Source: an uncultured Solirubrobacter sp.
GTDB taxonomy: Bacteria > Actinomycetota > Thermoleophilia > Solirubrobacterales > Solirubrobacteraceae
Length of the DNA stretch: 5,785 nucleotides
Reading direction: 5' to 3'
NCBI GenBank assembly: GCA_937871635.1
Contig: CALMNS010000483.1
Coordinates: 1-5,785, forward strand
A program made the position numbers and the translations under genes. Below, in pieces: positions 1 to 5,785 of this stretch. The notes under the pieces are model-generated. The model ran no database searches. It was not told the origin of the DNA and worked only from the letters and a program-made list of their open reading frames with translations. The stretch's first letter is position 1. The number at the start of each line of letters is the position of its first letter.

Positions 1-1217
1 GGCGAGTACAGGGCGATGCGCGGCCGGTCGCGCCGACGGACCCGCCGCGTGCGCCGGGCGAGTCCCCGCTCGTAGCCCTCGACGCTCCGTTCGGCGACGT
101 GGCGCCACGTGTAGTGGCGCACCCGCTCGCGCGAGCGCTCGCGCAGCGCCTCGAGCAGCTCGGGGTCCCCCAGGGTGGCCTCCAGCACCCGGGCGATGTC
201 GCCCGGGTCGAACGGGTCGAAGGTGGCCCGCAGGTCGCCGAGGATCTCCGGCGAGGTGGCGGTCGAGGCGGCGGCGACCGGGACGTCGCAGGCCATCGCC
301 TCGAGGATCGGCAGGCCGGACCCCTCGTAGAAGGACGCGAAGACGAACAGCGCGCAGGTCCGGTACAGCGCGGCGAGCTCGGCGTCGGTCACGTAGCCCG
401 TGAGGATCAGGTCCCGCTCGGTCAGCCCGGCCCGCCGCGCCCACCCGCGCAGCGTCTCGCGCTCCTCGGGCCGCATCCGGCAGGTGATCACGAGCTGATG
501 GCGCTCCCGGAAGCCGGCGGAGGTGAGCCCGTGCGCCGCGATCAGTCGCTCGATGTTCTTGCGGTACTCGATGCCGGCCACGTAGAGCATGAAGCCGGGG
601 CGCACGAGCGGGAACCGCCGCTCGGCGATGCGCTCGGCCTCGTCACGGCTGCCGAACGCGTCGGCGAAGTGGTTCGAGACGCCCGCGTCGATCACCGTGA
701 TGCGGTCCTCCGCGACGCCGAGCCGCCCGACGGCGTCGTCGGCGGTCGTCTGGGAGAGGCACAGGACCGCATCGGCGCGGCGGACGAACTCGGTGCGCGC
801 GAGGTAGCGGGCCTTGATCGCCGGGGCGCGCAGGTAGAAGTCGGCGAAGACCAGCGGGATGAGGTCGAACAGCGTGACGACCGTGGCCACGCCGGCGCCC
901 CGGGCCCAGCCCGGCCAGAGGTCCTCGAGCGGCCGGTCGAGCTCGAACGGGGACATGGCGTGGAAGACGGCGGGGACCTCGGCCGGCCGGCGCCCGCGAC
1001 CCGGGCTCCACTCGAGGCGGCCCGTGCCGAGGAGCCAGTCGAGGTTGCCGGTCAGCGGCCGCGCCGGGTTGAGCCAGGTCGCGCTGATCGACTCGGGAAC
1101 CAGCTCCACGAGCGCGCGGGCCTGCTCGGTGACGTACCGCGGGATCCCGCGATCGAAGTGCGCACGGTTCTGCGCGCCCTGGACGTCCAGGAGGACACTC
1201 CGGGGCGGAAGGCTCAC
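1..1217 (-). CDS. Glycosyltransferase (GT4-like), probably the first domain of a tandem enzyme; 3' end outside the window
   Basis: A GT-B fold glycosyltransferase that would transfer a sugar from a nucleotide-sugar to a lipid-linked glycan at the cytoplasmic face. I translated the strand by hand: 405 complete codons with no stop, then the first two bases (CC, proline) of codon 406 at the window edge. The start is GTG at 1217, which forms a GTGA overlap with the methyltransferase stop; no strong Shine-Dalgarno is seen, so coupling is likely. Visible motifs are DVQGAQ (11-16) and RGIPRY (23-28) at the N-terminus, TLFDLIP (115-121), the donor-site RKN (219-221), and EGSGLPILE (298-306), whose two Glu residues form the EX7E motif. 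The family-4 domain appears to end near residue 385. An Arg-rich linker (about 387-400) follows, then RIALYSP, which resembles the N-terminus of another GT-B domain. The DxQGAQ...RGI.RY start is, from memory, typical of large multi-domain O-antigen glycosyltransferases of the WbdA kind. Sugar and linkage cannot be told. Confidence 0.9.
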   Translation of the reverse strand, partial: MSLPPRSVLLDVQGAQNRAHFDRGIPRYVTEQARALVELVPESISATWLNPARPLTGNLDWLLGTGRLEWSPGRGRRPAEVPAVFHAMSPFELDRPLEDLWPGWARGAGVATVVTLFDLIPLVFADFYLRAPAIKARYLARTEFVRRADAVLCLSQTTADDAVGRLGVAEDRITVIDAGVSNHFADAFGSRDEAERIAERRFPLVRPGFMLYVAGIEYRKNIERLIAAHGLTSAGFRERHQLVITCRMRPEERETLRGWARRAGLTERDLILTGYVTDAELAALYRTCALFVFASFYEGSGLPILEAMACDVPVAAASTATSPEILGDLRATFDPFDPGDIARVLEATLGDPELLEALRERSRERVRHYTWRHVAERSVEGYERGLARRTRRVRRRDRPRIALYS

Positions 1218-2278
1218 GCCGAGGCGGGCGCCTGCAGGACGAGCATGGCCACCGCGTGGCCGTGGGACTCCTCGACGGGCACCCAGGTGCGATCGTCGCG
1301 CCGTTCGGCGACGAGCCGCTCGAGGACCTCCCAGCCGGCGACCAGCGCGTCGAGATGGGCCCGGTCGTAGCGGCGCTGGACCTCGTCGACCGACCAGCTC
1401 CCGTACGGGACGGTGAGCACGCAGAGGCCGCCGGCGACCAGCAACCCACGCAGCCGCTCCATCGCCTGCCGGTCGGCGCCGGACGCCGCCCGGCCCTCCC
1501 CGTACCAGCCGAGCCCCACGTGCTCGACGGTGGAGACGCAGAGCACGGCGTCGAACGGCTCCTCGGGATCCGGCCACCGCTCCAGCGGCGAGGCCGCCGC
1601 GGTGAGCGAGGGATGGGCAAAGGGATAGTGCCGCAGGTCGAGCGCGGTGACCTCGTAGCCCAGGGTCGCCAGGGAGAGCGCGAGCGCGTTCTCCGAGCTG
1701 CCGAAGTCGAGGATCCGGGCGCCCAGCGGCACGCGACCCAGGGCCCGCAGGACGAACGGGATCTCCACGATCCGCTCGTTGACCTGGCCGAGCCGGACCT
1801 CGCCTTCGCGGTGCTCGACGGTGATCGCCGGGTTGAGCCACAGCTCGGCCTGGGCGGCGAAGCCGCGGTGGCTCGCGCCGTAGTTGAGGAGCTCGGCGAC
1901 GGCCCCGTCGAGGTCGGCGATCGTCCCGCCGCGCGCCAGGCGGTTGAGTCGCTCGACGTAGCCGCGCTCCTCGGTCGCCGCCGCGAGACGGTCGATGCGG
2001 CCGCCGAGCTGCTCCTCAAGGCCACTGACGGCGCGCTCGAGGCCGCGCAGCTCCGCCCCGACGAAGGTGAGCGACTCGGTCGAGGTGGCCGCGTAGGTCC
2101 CGACGACCTGATCGACGTTCTCGGTGAGCGAGCCGACGGCCACCCGGGTGGCCTGCCCCTCGTCGTGGACGACCTGCCGGTTGATCGCGACGTGCCGGTT
2201 GACGTCGGCGAAGCGGGGATCGAGCAACCGCCGGACCGGCCAGGCGGCGAGCTTGCCGACGCGACGGGCGACGCCCAT
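1214..2278 (-). CDS. Class I SAM-dependent methyltransferase with N-terminal helical/coiled-coil region
   Basis: A 354-residue protein. The start is ATG at 2278, which shares one base with the permease stop (TGATG) and has a GAGGA ribosome site 6 nt upstream. The C-terminal half is a Rossmann-like methyltransferase: motif I ILDFGSSEN (189-197), the acidic end of strand 2 at ALDLR (212-216), FDAVLCVSTVEHVG (242-255) as the motif II/post-I region, and GGLCVLTVPYG (283-293) as motif III. Motif I has Ser-Ser-Glu where many enzymes have a glycine-rich GxGxG. The first 180 residues are not catalytic: a basic start (RRVGKLAAWPVRRLL, 5-19), then a long charged helical stretch (about 68-115) with heptad-like Leu/Val spacing suggesting a coiled coil. 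Given its place between the exporter and a glycosyltransferase, the likely substrate is a sugar of the exported glycan or its non-reducing end. The substrate is inference; a protein or small-molecule target cannot be excluded. Confidence 0.85.
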   Translation of the reverse strand: MGVARRVGKLAAWPVRRLLDPRFADVNRHVAINRQVVHDEGQATRVAVGSLTENVDQVVGTYAATSTESLTFVGAELRGLERAVSGLEEQLGGRIDRLAAATEERGYVERLNRLARGGTIADLDGAVAELLNYGASHRGFAAQAELWLNPAITVEHREGEVRLGQVNERIVEIPFVLRALGRVPLGARILDFGSSENALALSLATLGYEVTALDLRHYPFAHPSLTAAASPLERWPDPEEPFDAVLCVSTVEHVGLGWYGEGRAASGADRQAMERLRGLLVAGGLCVLTVPYGSWSVDEVQRRYDRAHLDALVAGWEVLERLVAERRDDRTWVPVEESHGHAVAMLVLQAPASA

Positions 2279-3123
2279 CAGAGGTCCTCGGCGATCCGCG
2301 GGGCCGCCCGGTTGAAGACGACGAAGCCGGTGGCGAACACCAGGGCGACGATCGTCATCGGCACGAGCAGGCGCTCCGCGCCGCCGATCGCCTCGGCGGC
2401 GCTCGGGGTGGCCGGGTCGATGAGCGCGTGACGCGACTGCTGCAGCACGGTGGCCAGCGGGTTGAACAGGAGGATCAGCTTCTGCACCTGCGGGTCGGCG
2501 CGCTCGAGCGGATAGAGGATCGGAGAGGCGTAGAAGGTCACCTGCAGCGCGACGTCCGAGATCGGCCGCATGTCGCGCATCCGCACGTAGAGCGCCGAGA
2601 CGAGCATGGAGAAGCCGGCCGCGAGGACCAGCAGCACGCCGAGCAGGAGCGGGAGCTCGAGCCACGTCCACCGCGGACGGACGCCCTGGGCCAGGGCGAA
2701 GATCAGCACGACGATCAGGTTGAGCGACAGGCTGAAGATCGCGGTGAGGACGACGGACATCGGGATCACGAGGCGCGGGAAGTGGATCTTGCGGACGAGG
2801 TTCTCCTTGTCGACCACGGAGGAGACCGAGCCGCTCACGCACTCCGCCATGAAGGTGAACAGCACGATCCCGAACAGCAGGAACACCCCGTAGAAGGGCG
2901 CGTCGCCGAAGTCCACGAACTGGGTGAAGATGACGAAGAGGACGCCGAACAGCAGCAGCGGACGGGCGAGCGACCAGAAGTAGCCGAGGACCGAGTCGAA
3001 GAAGCGCAGCTTGAACTCCATGGCCGCGATGCGCTGGGTGAGCAGGATGAAGCGCCGGGTGTCTCCCGAGAGCGCCGACGGGCCCGTCACGAGCCGGCCG
3101 CGGGGGGTCGGGGGGGCGCTCAC
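2278..3123 (-). CDS. wzm: ABC-2 type polysaccharide export permease, Wzm-like
   Basis: Integral membrane subunit of an ABC exporter that, with the ATPase encoded just upstream, would move a lipid-linked polysaccharide across the cytoplasmic membrane. It has 281 residues, close to the usual 260-280 for Wzm/TagG proteins. The cytoplasmic N-terminus carries the family-typical amphipathic stretch FKLRFFDSVLGYFWSLARP (37-55). About six hydrophobic segments follow, near 53-72, 78-97, 118-147, 157-180, 192-208 and 253-272. Other family landmarks are ASPILYPLE (199-207) and the NPL motif (221-223). The start chosen is GTG at 3123, giving a GTGA overlap with the ATPase stop and a GAGGG site 9 nt upstream. 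A second GTG at 3090 (codon 12) is possible. Codons 3-7 are rich in C runs. The gene symbol is by family resemblance; TagG or RfbA-type names would fit equally. Confidence 0.93.
   Translation of the reverse strand: MSAPPTPRGRLVTGPSALSGDTRRFILLTQRIAAMEFKLRFFDSVLGYFWSLARPLLLFGVLFVIFTQFVDFGDAPFYGVFLLFGIVLFTFMAECVSGSVSSVVDKENLVRKIHFPRLVIPMSVVLTAIFSLSLNLIVVLIFALAQGVRPRWTWLELPLLLGVLLVLAAGFSMLVSALYVRMRDMRPISDVALQVTFYASPILYPLERADPQVQKLILLFNPLATVLQQSRHALIDPATPSAAEAIGGAERLLVPMTIVALVFATGFVVFNRAAPRIAEDL
2285..2289 (-). promoter_or_regulatory. Ribosome binding site of the methyltransferase gene
   Basis: GAGGA on the minus strand, 6 nt before the ATG at 2278 and inside the last codons of the permease. It is the best-spaced Shine-Dalgarno in the window and fixes the methyltransferase start inside a much longer open frame. 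Confidence 0.7.
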
Positions 3124-4376
3124 GCCGGCTCGCCCTCGGGCAGGGGGCGCGGCGTGCCGGTGGCGTGGACCTCGAGCTCGTAGGGGAGGTCGACCAGTCC
3201 ACCCGTCGGCGTCGGGTTGGTGACCAGGAAGCTCGCCGCCCGCTCGTGGCGATGCATGATGTTGAAGCCGGTGCCTGGGCGCGAGACGACCACGGACAGG
3301 TCGTAACGGCCCGGGGCCAGGAGGTTCTGGAAATTGACCGAGACCTCCGCCTCGGAGCCCGGGTGCAGGACGCCCGTCTCGCCCGCGCTCGAGAGGTTCG
3401 AGGCGGCGAAGACGTTGAGGGCGGCCTCGTTGACGACCACCACGCTGACCACCGGGTCCTCGACCTCGACGGCGAAGTGCACGCGGGCCCGCACGCGGCA
3501 GGTCCCGCCGTGCCCGAAGGTGTCGGCGCGAGCGCCCGTGTCGTCCTCCGTCCACACCTCGAGGACCTCGGCGCTGCCGTCGCCGCGCGGACTCGAGCCC
3601 AGCTGCTCGGGCTGCGCGCGCGCCGCCTCGTCGAAGTTGAGCTCGAGGTACCGGCGCGAGACGTCCTCCGGCGTCCCGATGGCGACCATCCGGCCGCGCT
3701 CGAGCAGCATCGCGCGATCGCAGAAGCGCTCGACCATGCCCATGTCGTGCGTGACGAAGAGCATCGTGCGGCCCTCGTCGCGCATCCGGTTGAAGACGTC
3801 GAAGCACTTCTGCTGGAAGGCGGCGTCGCCGACCGCGAGCACCTCGTCGATCAGCAGGATGTCCGCCTCGGCCTCGATGGCGACGGAGAACGCGAGGCGC
3901 ACCAGCATCCCGGAGGAGTAGTTCTTGATCTTGAGGTCGACGAACTCCTCGAGCTCGGCGAAGGCGATGACGTCGTCGAAGCGCGCCACCGCCTCCTTGG
4001 GCGAGAGGCCGAGCATGATCGCGTTCGTCACGACGTTGTCGTAAGCCGCCAGGTCGGGGTTGAAGCCGACCCCGAGCTCGATGAAGGTCGACATGCGGCC
4101 GTCGATGTGGATCGTGCCGCTGTCGACCCCGTAGATCCCCGCCAGGCACTTGAGCAGGGTGCTCTTGCCCGAGCCGTTGCGGCCGACGATCCCGAAGAAC
4201 TCGCCGGGTTCGACCGTGAACGACACGTCCCCGAGGGCGTGGAGTCGGTCGTAGGTCGTCCGGCGCAACGGGTGCAGGACGCGCTCCTTGAGCGTGTGGG
4301 TGCGCTCATGGGGGAGCTGGAAGCCCTTCGAGACCCCATCGACGACCACGGCGGGTACGGATGACACGCGGTGCAC
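3120..4376 (-). CDS. wzt: ABC transporter ATP-binding protein with C-terminal Wzt-type domain
   Basis: Cytoplasmic ATPase that powers polysaccharide export with the Wzm-like permease. It has 418 residues. The nucleotide-binding domain (about 8-245) contains Walker A GRNGSGKST (65-73), ELGVGFNP (100-107) in the Q-loop region with Glu replacing Gln, the signature YSSGM (153-157), Walker B ILLIDE (173-178), D-loop AVGD (181-184) and the H-loop His210 in FVTHD. The YSSGM signature and the Q-loop variant are typical of the Wzt/TagH/RfbE branch. After a linker (about 246-268) comes a beta-rich domain (about 269-400) in the position of the Wzt C-terminal carbohydrate-binding domain, which in E. coli O8/O9a recognises the terminally modified O-antigen. 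Simple exporters of about 250-270 residues lack this part. The start is GTG at 4376, supported by a GAGGCGAGG site; a GTG at 4367 would remove three residues. The gene lies 18 nt after the glycosyltransferase stop and overlaps the permease by 4 nt. Confidence 0.93.
   Translation of the reverse strand: MHRVSSVPAVVVDGVSKGFQLPHERTHTLKERVLHPLRRTTYDRLHALGDVSFTVEPGEFFGIVGRNGSGKSTLLKCLAGIYGVDSGTIHIDGRMSTFIELGVGFNPDLAAYDNVVTNAIMLGLSPKEAVARFDDVIAFAELEEFVDLKIKNYSSGMLVRLAFSVAIEAEADILLIDEVLAVGDAAFQQKCFDVFNRMRDEGRTMLFVTHDMGMVERFCDRAMLLERGRMVAIGTPEDVSRRYLELNFDEAARAQPEQLGSSPRGDGSAEVLEVWTEDDTGARADTFGHGGTCRVRARVHFAVEVEDPVVSVVVVNEAALNVFAASNLSSAGETGVLHPGSEAEVSVNFQNLLAPGRYDLSVVVSRPGTGFNIMHRHERAASFLVTNPTPTGGLVDLPYELEVHATGTPRPLPEGEPA
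3133..3137 (-). promoter_or_regulatory. Ribosome binding site of the permease gene
   Basis: GAGGG on the minus strand, 9 nt before the GTG at 3123 and within the end of the ATPase gene. Together with the GTGA overlap it favours this GTG over the one at 3090. Confidence 0.5.
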
Positions 4377-4387
4377 GGTACCCCGGG

Positions 4388-4396
4388 CCTCGCCTC
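4388..4396 (-). promoter_or_regulatory. Ribosome binding site of the ATPase gene, overlapping the upstream stop codon
   Basis: GAGGCGAGG on the minus strand begins within the TGA stop of the glycosyltransferase gene (4397-4395) and ends 11 nt before the GTG at 4376. It supports that start and reinitiation by ribosomes finishing the upstream gene. Confidence 0.5.
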
Positions 4397-5735
4397 AGCG
4401 GAGCCGGCGCGCCACTCCGTAGGCCGCCCGGACGGCCCCCAGAAGCGGGCGCCGAAGCCGGTCCCGGGAGGCGAGGGCGAGCAGCGCCCGCTGGTCGGCG
4501 GGCGCGAGCCGCCCGCCCGGGCCGACGAGTCCGAGCCCGTCGCCCCCGATCTCCTCGCGGAAGGCGACGTGACGCGCGTACTCGAGCTCGCGCTCGTGCT
4601 GGACCTCCAGGAGCTCCTGCTCGAGCGCGATCCGCTCGCGCGAGGCGCGACGGGCCTCCGCCACAGGCCGGTCCAGCACTCGCTCGTAGACGTCGATGAG
4701 CGCCCGGGCGGTGGCGTCCCAGGTGTAGCGCGCCGCGGCGGCGCGCAGGCCGTCGACGTGCGTGCGGCGCGCCTGGCCCTCCGCGAGCAGGTCGATCACC
4801 GCGGCGGCGCTGGCGGCGGGGTCCCAGGGAACGAGCGTCGCGAGCTCGCCCGGCAGCCCCTCGGCGAGCGCGCTGACCGCGGCGAAGAGGCACGGTACGC
4901 CGGCCCGCCCGGCCTCGAAGGGCACGAGACCGAAGCCCTCGTAGACGGTCGGGTACAGGACGGCGGCCGCGTGCGTCAGCAGCCATGCCTTCTCGCGCTC
5001 GTCGACCTGTCCGAGCTCGACCACCCCGTCGCCGGCGGTCGTGGGCTCGCCGCCGGGACCGGCGAAGACGAGCCGCCCGGGCCACCCGCGCGTCCCCAGC
5101 GCGGCGTGGACGCGCCGGGCGAAGGCCCGGTTCTTGTGCGGGAGGTCCGCGCCGAGGCAGAGGAGGAAGGGGAGGCCCGGCTCGGCCAGGCGGTCCGGAC
5201 GCCGTGCGCCGAGCGGCCCGGTGACCGCGTGATCGGTCCCGATCGGCACGACGGTGGCGTCCGCGGGCGCGACGAGGTCGTCCGCGACGGCGTCCGCGAG
5301 GGCGTGACGGGAGAAGAAGAGGCTGTGGTCGGCGGCGGCGAGCGCCGCCCGGGTGGCGCGGCGGTAGCGCAGCCACTCCTCGGCGCTCGCGTGGTACCCG
5401 GGGATCCGGTACGCGATGAGGTCCTGATGGGTGACCACCAGGCGCTCGCCGAGCGGGACGAGCAGGGCCAGGTCGTCCGGGCTGAACACCTGGCTCGGCC
5501 GGTGCACGATTGTCGTTCGCGGCTGGGCGGCGCCGGCGGCGGTGGCGTACGGCAGGACCGAGATCGCCGGCGAGGAGGCGAAGAGCTCCTCCGCGTCCGG
5601 GGCGAGGTCCGGCGGGGTGACCACCCGCAGGGCGAGCCGGCCCGTCCGGGCGAGCGCGGCGATCAGCTCGAGCGCGTGGACCTCCGTGCCCGCTCGCCGC
5701 GGTCCGAGCGCCCGTCCGTCGATCGTCACCGACAT
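4395..5735 (-). CDS. Family-4 type glycosyltransferase with charged helical C-terminal tail
   Basis: A GT-B retaining-type glycosyltransferase, probably adding a sugar to the exported glycan. From ATG at 5735 it has 446 residues. The N-terminus MSVTIDGRALGP followed by GTEVHALELIAAL (16-28) is a normal first strand and helix for this fold. Further landmarks are HRPSQVFSPDD (78-88), THQDLIAYR (102-110), LPHKN in the donor site (198-202), and EGFGLVPFE (266-274), which gives the EX7E motif. The catalytic part ends near 355. A further 90 residues include a very charged Glu/Arg helix (about 360-395), likely coiled coil, and a basic C-terminus ending VARRLR that could touch membrane. The start is not certain: the frame stays open to the window edge, a GTG at 5765 would add 10 residues, and a GTG at 5729 would remove two. 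I chose 5735 because the fold begins there. Donor and acceptor cannot be read from the sequence. Confidence 0.9.
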   Translation of the reverse strand: MSVTIDGRALGPRRAGTEVHALELIAALARTGRLALRVVTPPDLAPDAEELFASSPAISVLPYATAAGAAQPRTTIVHRPSQVFSPDDLALLVPLGERLVVTHQDLIAYRIPGYHASAEEWLRYRRATRAALAAADHSLFFSRHALADAVADDLVAPADATVVPIGTDHAVTGPLGARRPDRLAEPGLPFLLCLGADLPHKNRAFARRVHAALGTRGWPGRLVFAGPGGEPTTAGDGVVELGQVDEREKAWLLTHAAAVLYPTVYEGFGLVPFEAGRAGVPCLFAAVSALAEGLPGELATLVPWDPAASAAAVIDLLAEGQARRTHVDGLRAAAARYTWDATARALIDVYERVLDRPVAEARRASRERIALEQELLEVQHERELEYARHVAFREEIGGDGLGLVGPGGRLAPADQRALLALASRDRLRRPLLGAVRAAYGVARRLR

Positions 5736-5785
5736 GGGGACGAGTCCCCGCGTGGCGGCCAGCACGGCGCGGCGCGGGCTCGACT
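5736..5785 (-). other. Right-edge 50 bases: no assigned gene, possibly the end of an upstream gene
   Basis: No promoter elements are evident. The glycosyltransferase frame is open through this stretch. In a second minus-strand frame an open stretch ends with TGA at 5728-5726, which would form a GTGA overlap with a GTG at 5729, the same junction type seen twice elsewhere in the operon. Too short to call a gene. Confidence 0.3.

Larger units (their letters stand above)
1214..5735 (-). other. Single leftward operon with coupled junctions
   Basis: Junctions in transcription order are an 18-nt gap (4394-4377), a GTGA overlap (3123-3120), a TGATG overlap (2280-2276) and a GTGA overlap (1217-1214). 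No space is left for an internal promoter outside coding sequence, and no terminator hairpin with a T run was seen at any junction. The promoter must lie to the right of the window, or inside a gene. Confidence 0.8.

Noticed and set aside
99..1370. Long plus-strand open frame opposite the left glycosyltransferase and the methyltransferase end
   Set aside because: The translation is low-complexity Arg/Gly/Glu/Ala/Pro with no recognisable motif. The minus strand here carries clear GT4 and methyltransferase motifs, so this is an antisense shadow caused by high GC.
1256..2431. 391-codon plus-strand frame opposite the methyltransferase
   Set aside because: It mirrors the methyltransferase codons (Asp/Glu/Arg/Leu/Val rich), has no domain signature and crosses the junction of two real genes.
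2279..3202. In-frame N-terminal extension of the methyltransferase to 3202
   Set aside because: The added part is Arg/Pro/Ala-rich and covers the permease gene. The ATG at 2278 with its GAGGA site is a clear start.
3124..4149. In-frame N-terminal extension of the permease to a start at 4149
   Set aside because: The extension is Arg/Gly/Pro-rich noise overlapping the whole ATPase. The real product begins at the GTGA junction at 3123.
3165..4364. 399-codon plus-strand frame opposite the ATPase
   Set aside because: His/Asp/Glu/Arg/Val-rich shadow of a gene whose minus-strand product has every expected ABC motif.
4377..4394. Short gap between glycosyltransferase and ATPase as a terminator or promoter
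   Set aside because: Only 18 nt, with a CCCGGG palindrome but no T run, and it holds a ribosome site. It reads as an operon junction.
5736..5749. Inverted repeat GGGGAC-GA-GTCCCC directly upstream of the ATG at 5735
   Set aside because: A 6-bp stem with a 2-base spacer is expected by chance in such GC-rich DNA, and a two-base loop is not a good hairpin. No partner copy was seen near other starts.

Overview
The window is a tightly packed, GC-rich stretch (by eye around 70% G+C, with strong G/C preference at third codon positions) whose genes all lie on the minus strand, so transcription runs from right to left. Composition, frequent GTG starts and overlapping gene junctions suggest a high-GC actinobacterium. 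A deep-branching lineage such as Thermoleophilia/Solirubrobacterales is possible, but nothing here fixes the taxonomy. No RNA genes, mobile elements, CRISPR arrays or clear terminators were found.

In transcription order the genes are: (1) a family-4 type glycosyltransferase with a charged helical C-terminal tail (5735-4395); (2) a Wzt-like ABC transporter ATPase with an extra C-terminal domain (4376-3120); (3) a Wzm-like ABC-2 permease (3123-2278); (4) a class I SAM-dependent methyltransferase with a long N-terminal helical region (2278-1214); (5) a second glycosyltransferase that runs off the left edge (1217-1). The junctions are an 18-nt gap, a 4-nt GTGA overlap, a 1-nt TGATG overlap and a 4-nt GTGA overlap. 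This is strong evidence for one operon with translational coupling.

Together the genes look like the core of an ABC-transporter-dependent surface polysaccharide locus. Glycosyltransferases would build a lipid-linked glycan on the cytoplasmic face, the methyltransferase may modify it, and the Wzm/Wzt pair would export it. The Wzt C-terminal domain next to a methyltransferase resembles the E. coli O8/O9a arrangement, in which a terminal modification marks the finished chain and is read by the Wzt C-terminal domain. That parallel is inference here. The truncated left gene has the N-terminal signature of a large tandem glycosyltransferase, and its last visible residues look like the start of a second glycosyltransferase domain.

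The parts are recognisable families, so this is not an obviously new system. The points most worth following are the tandem glycosyltransferase, the possible cap-and-recognise pairing, and the unusual methyltransferase.
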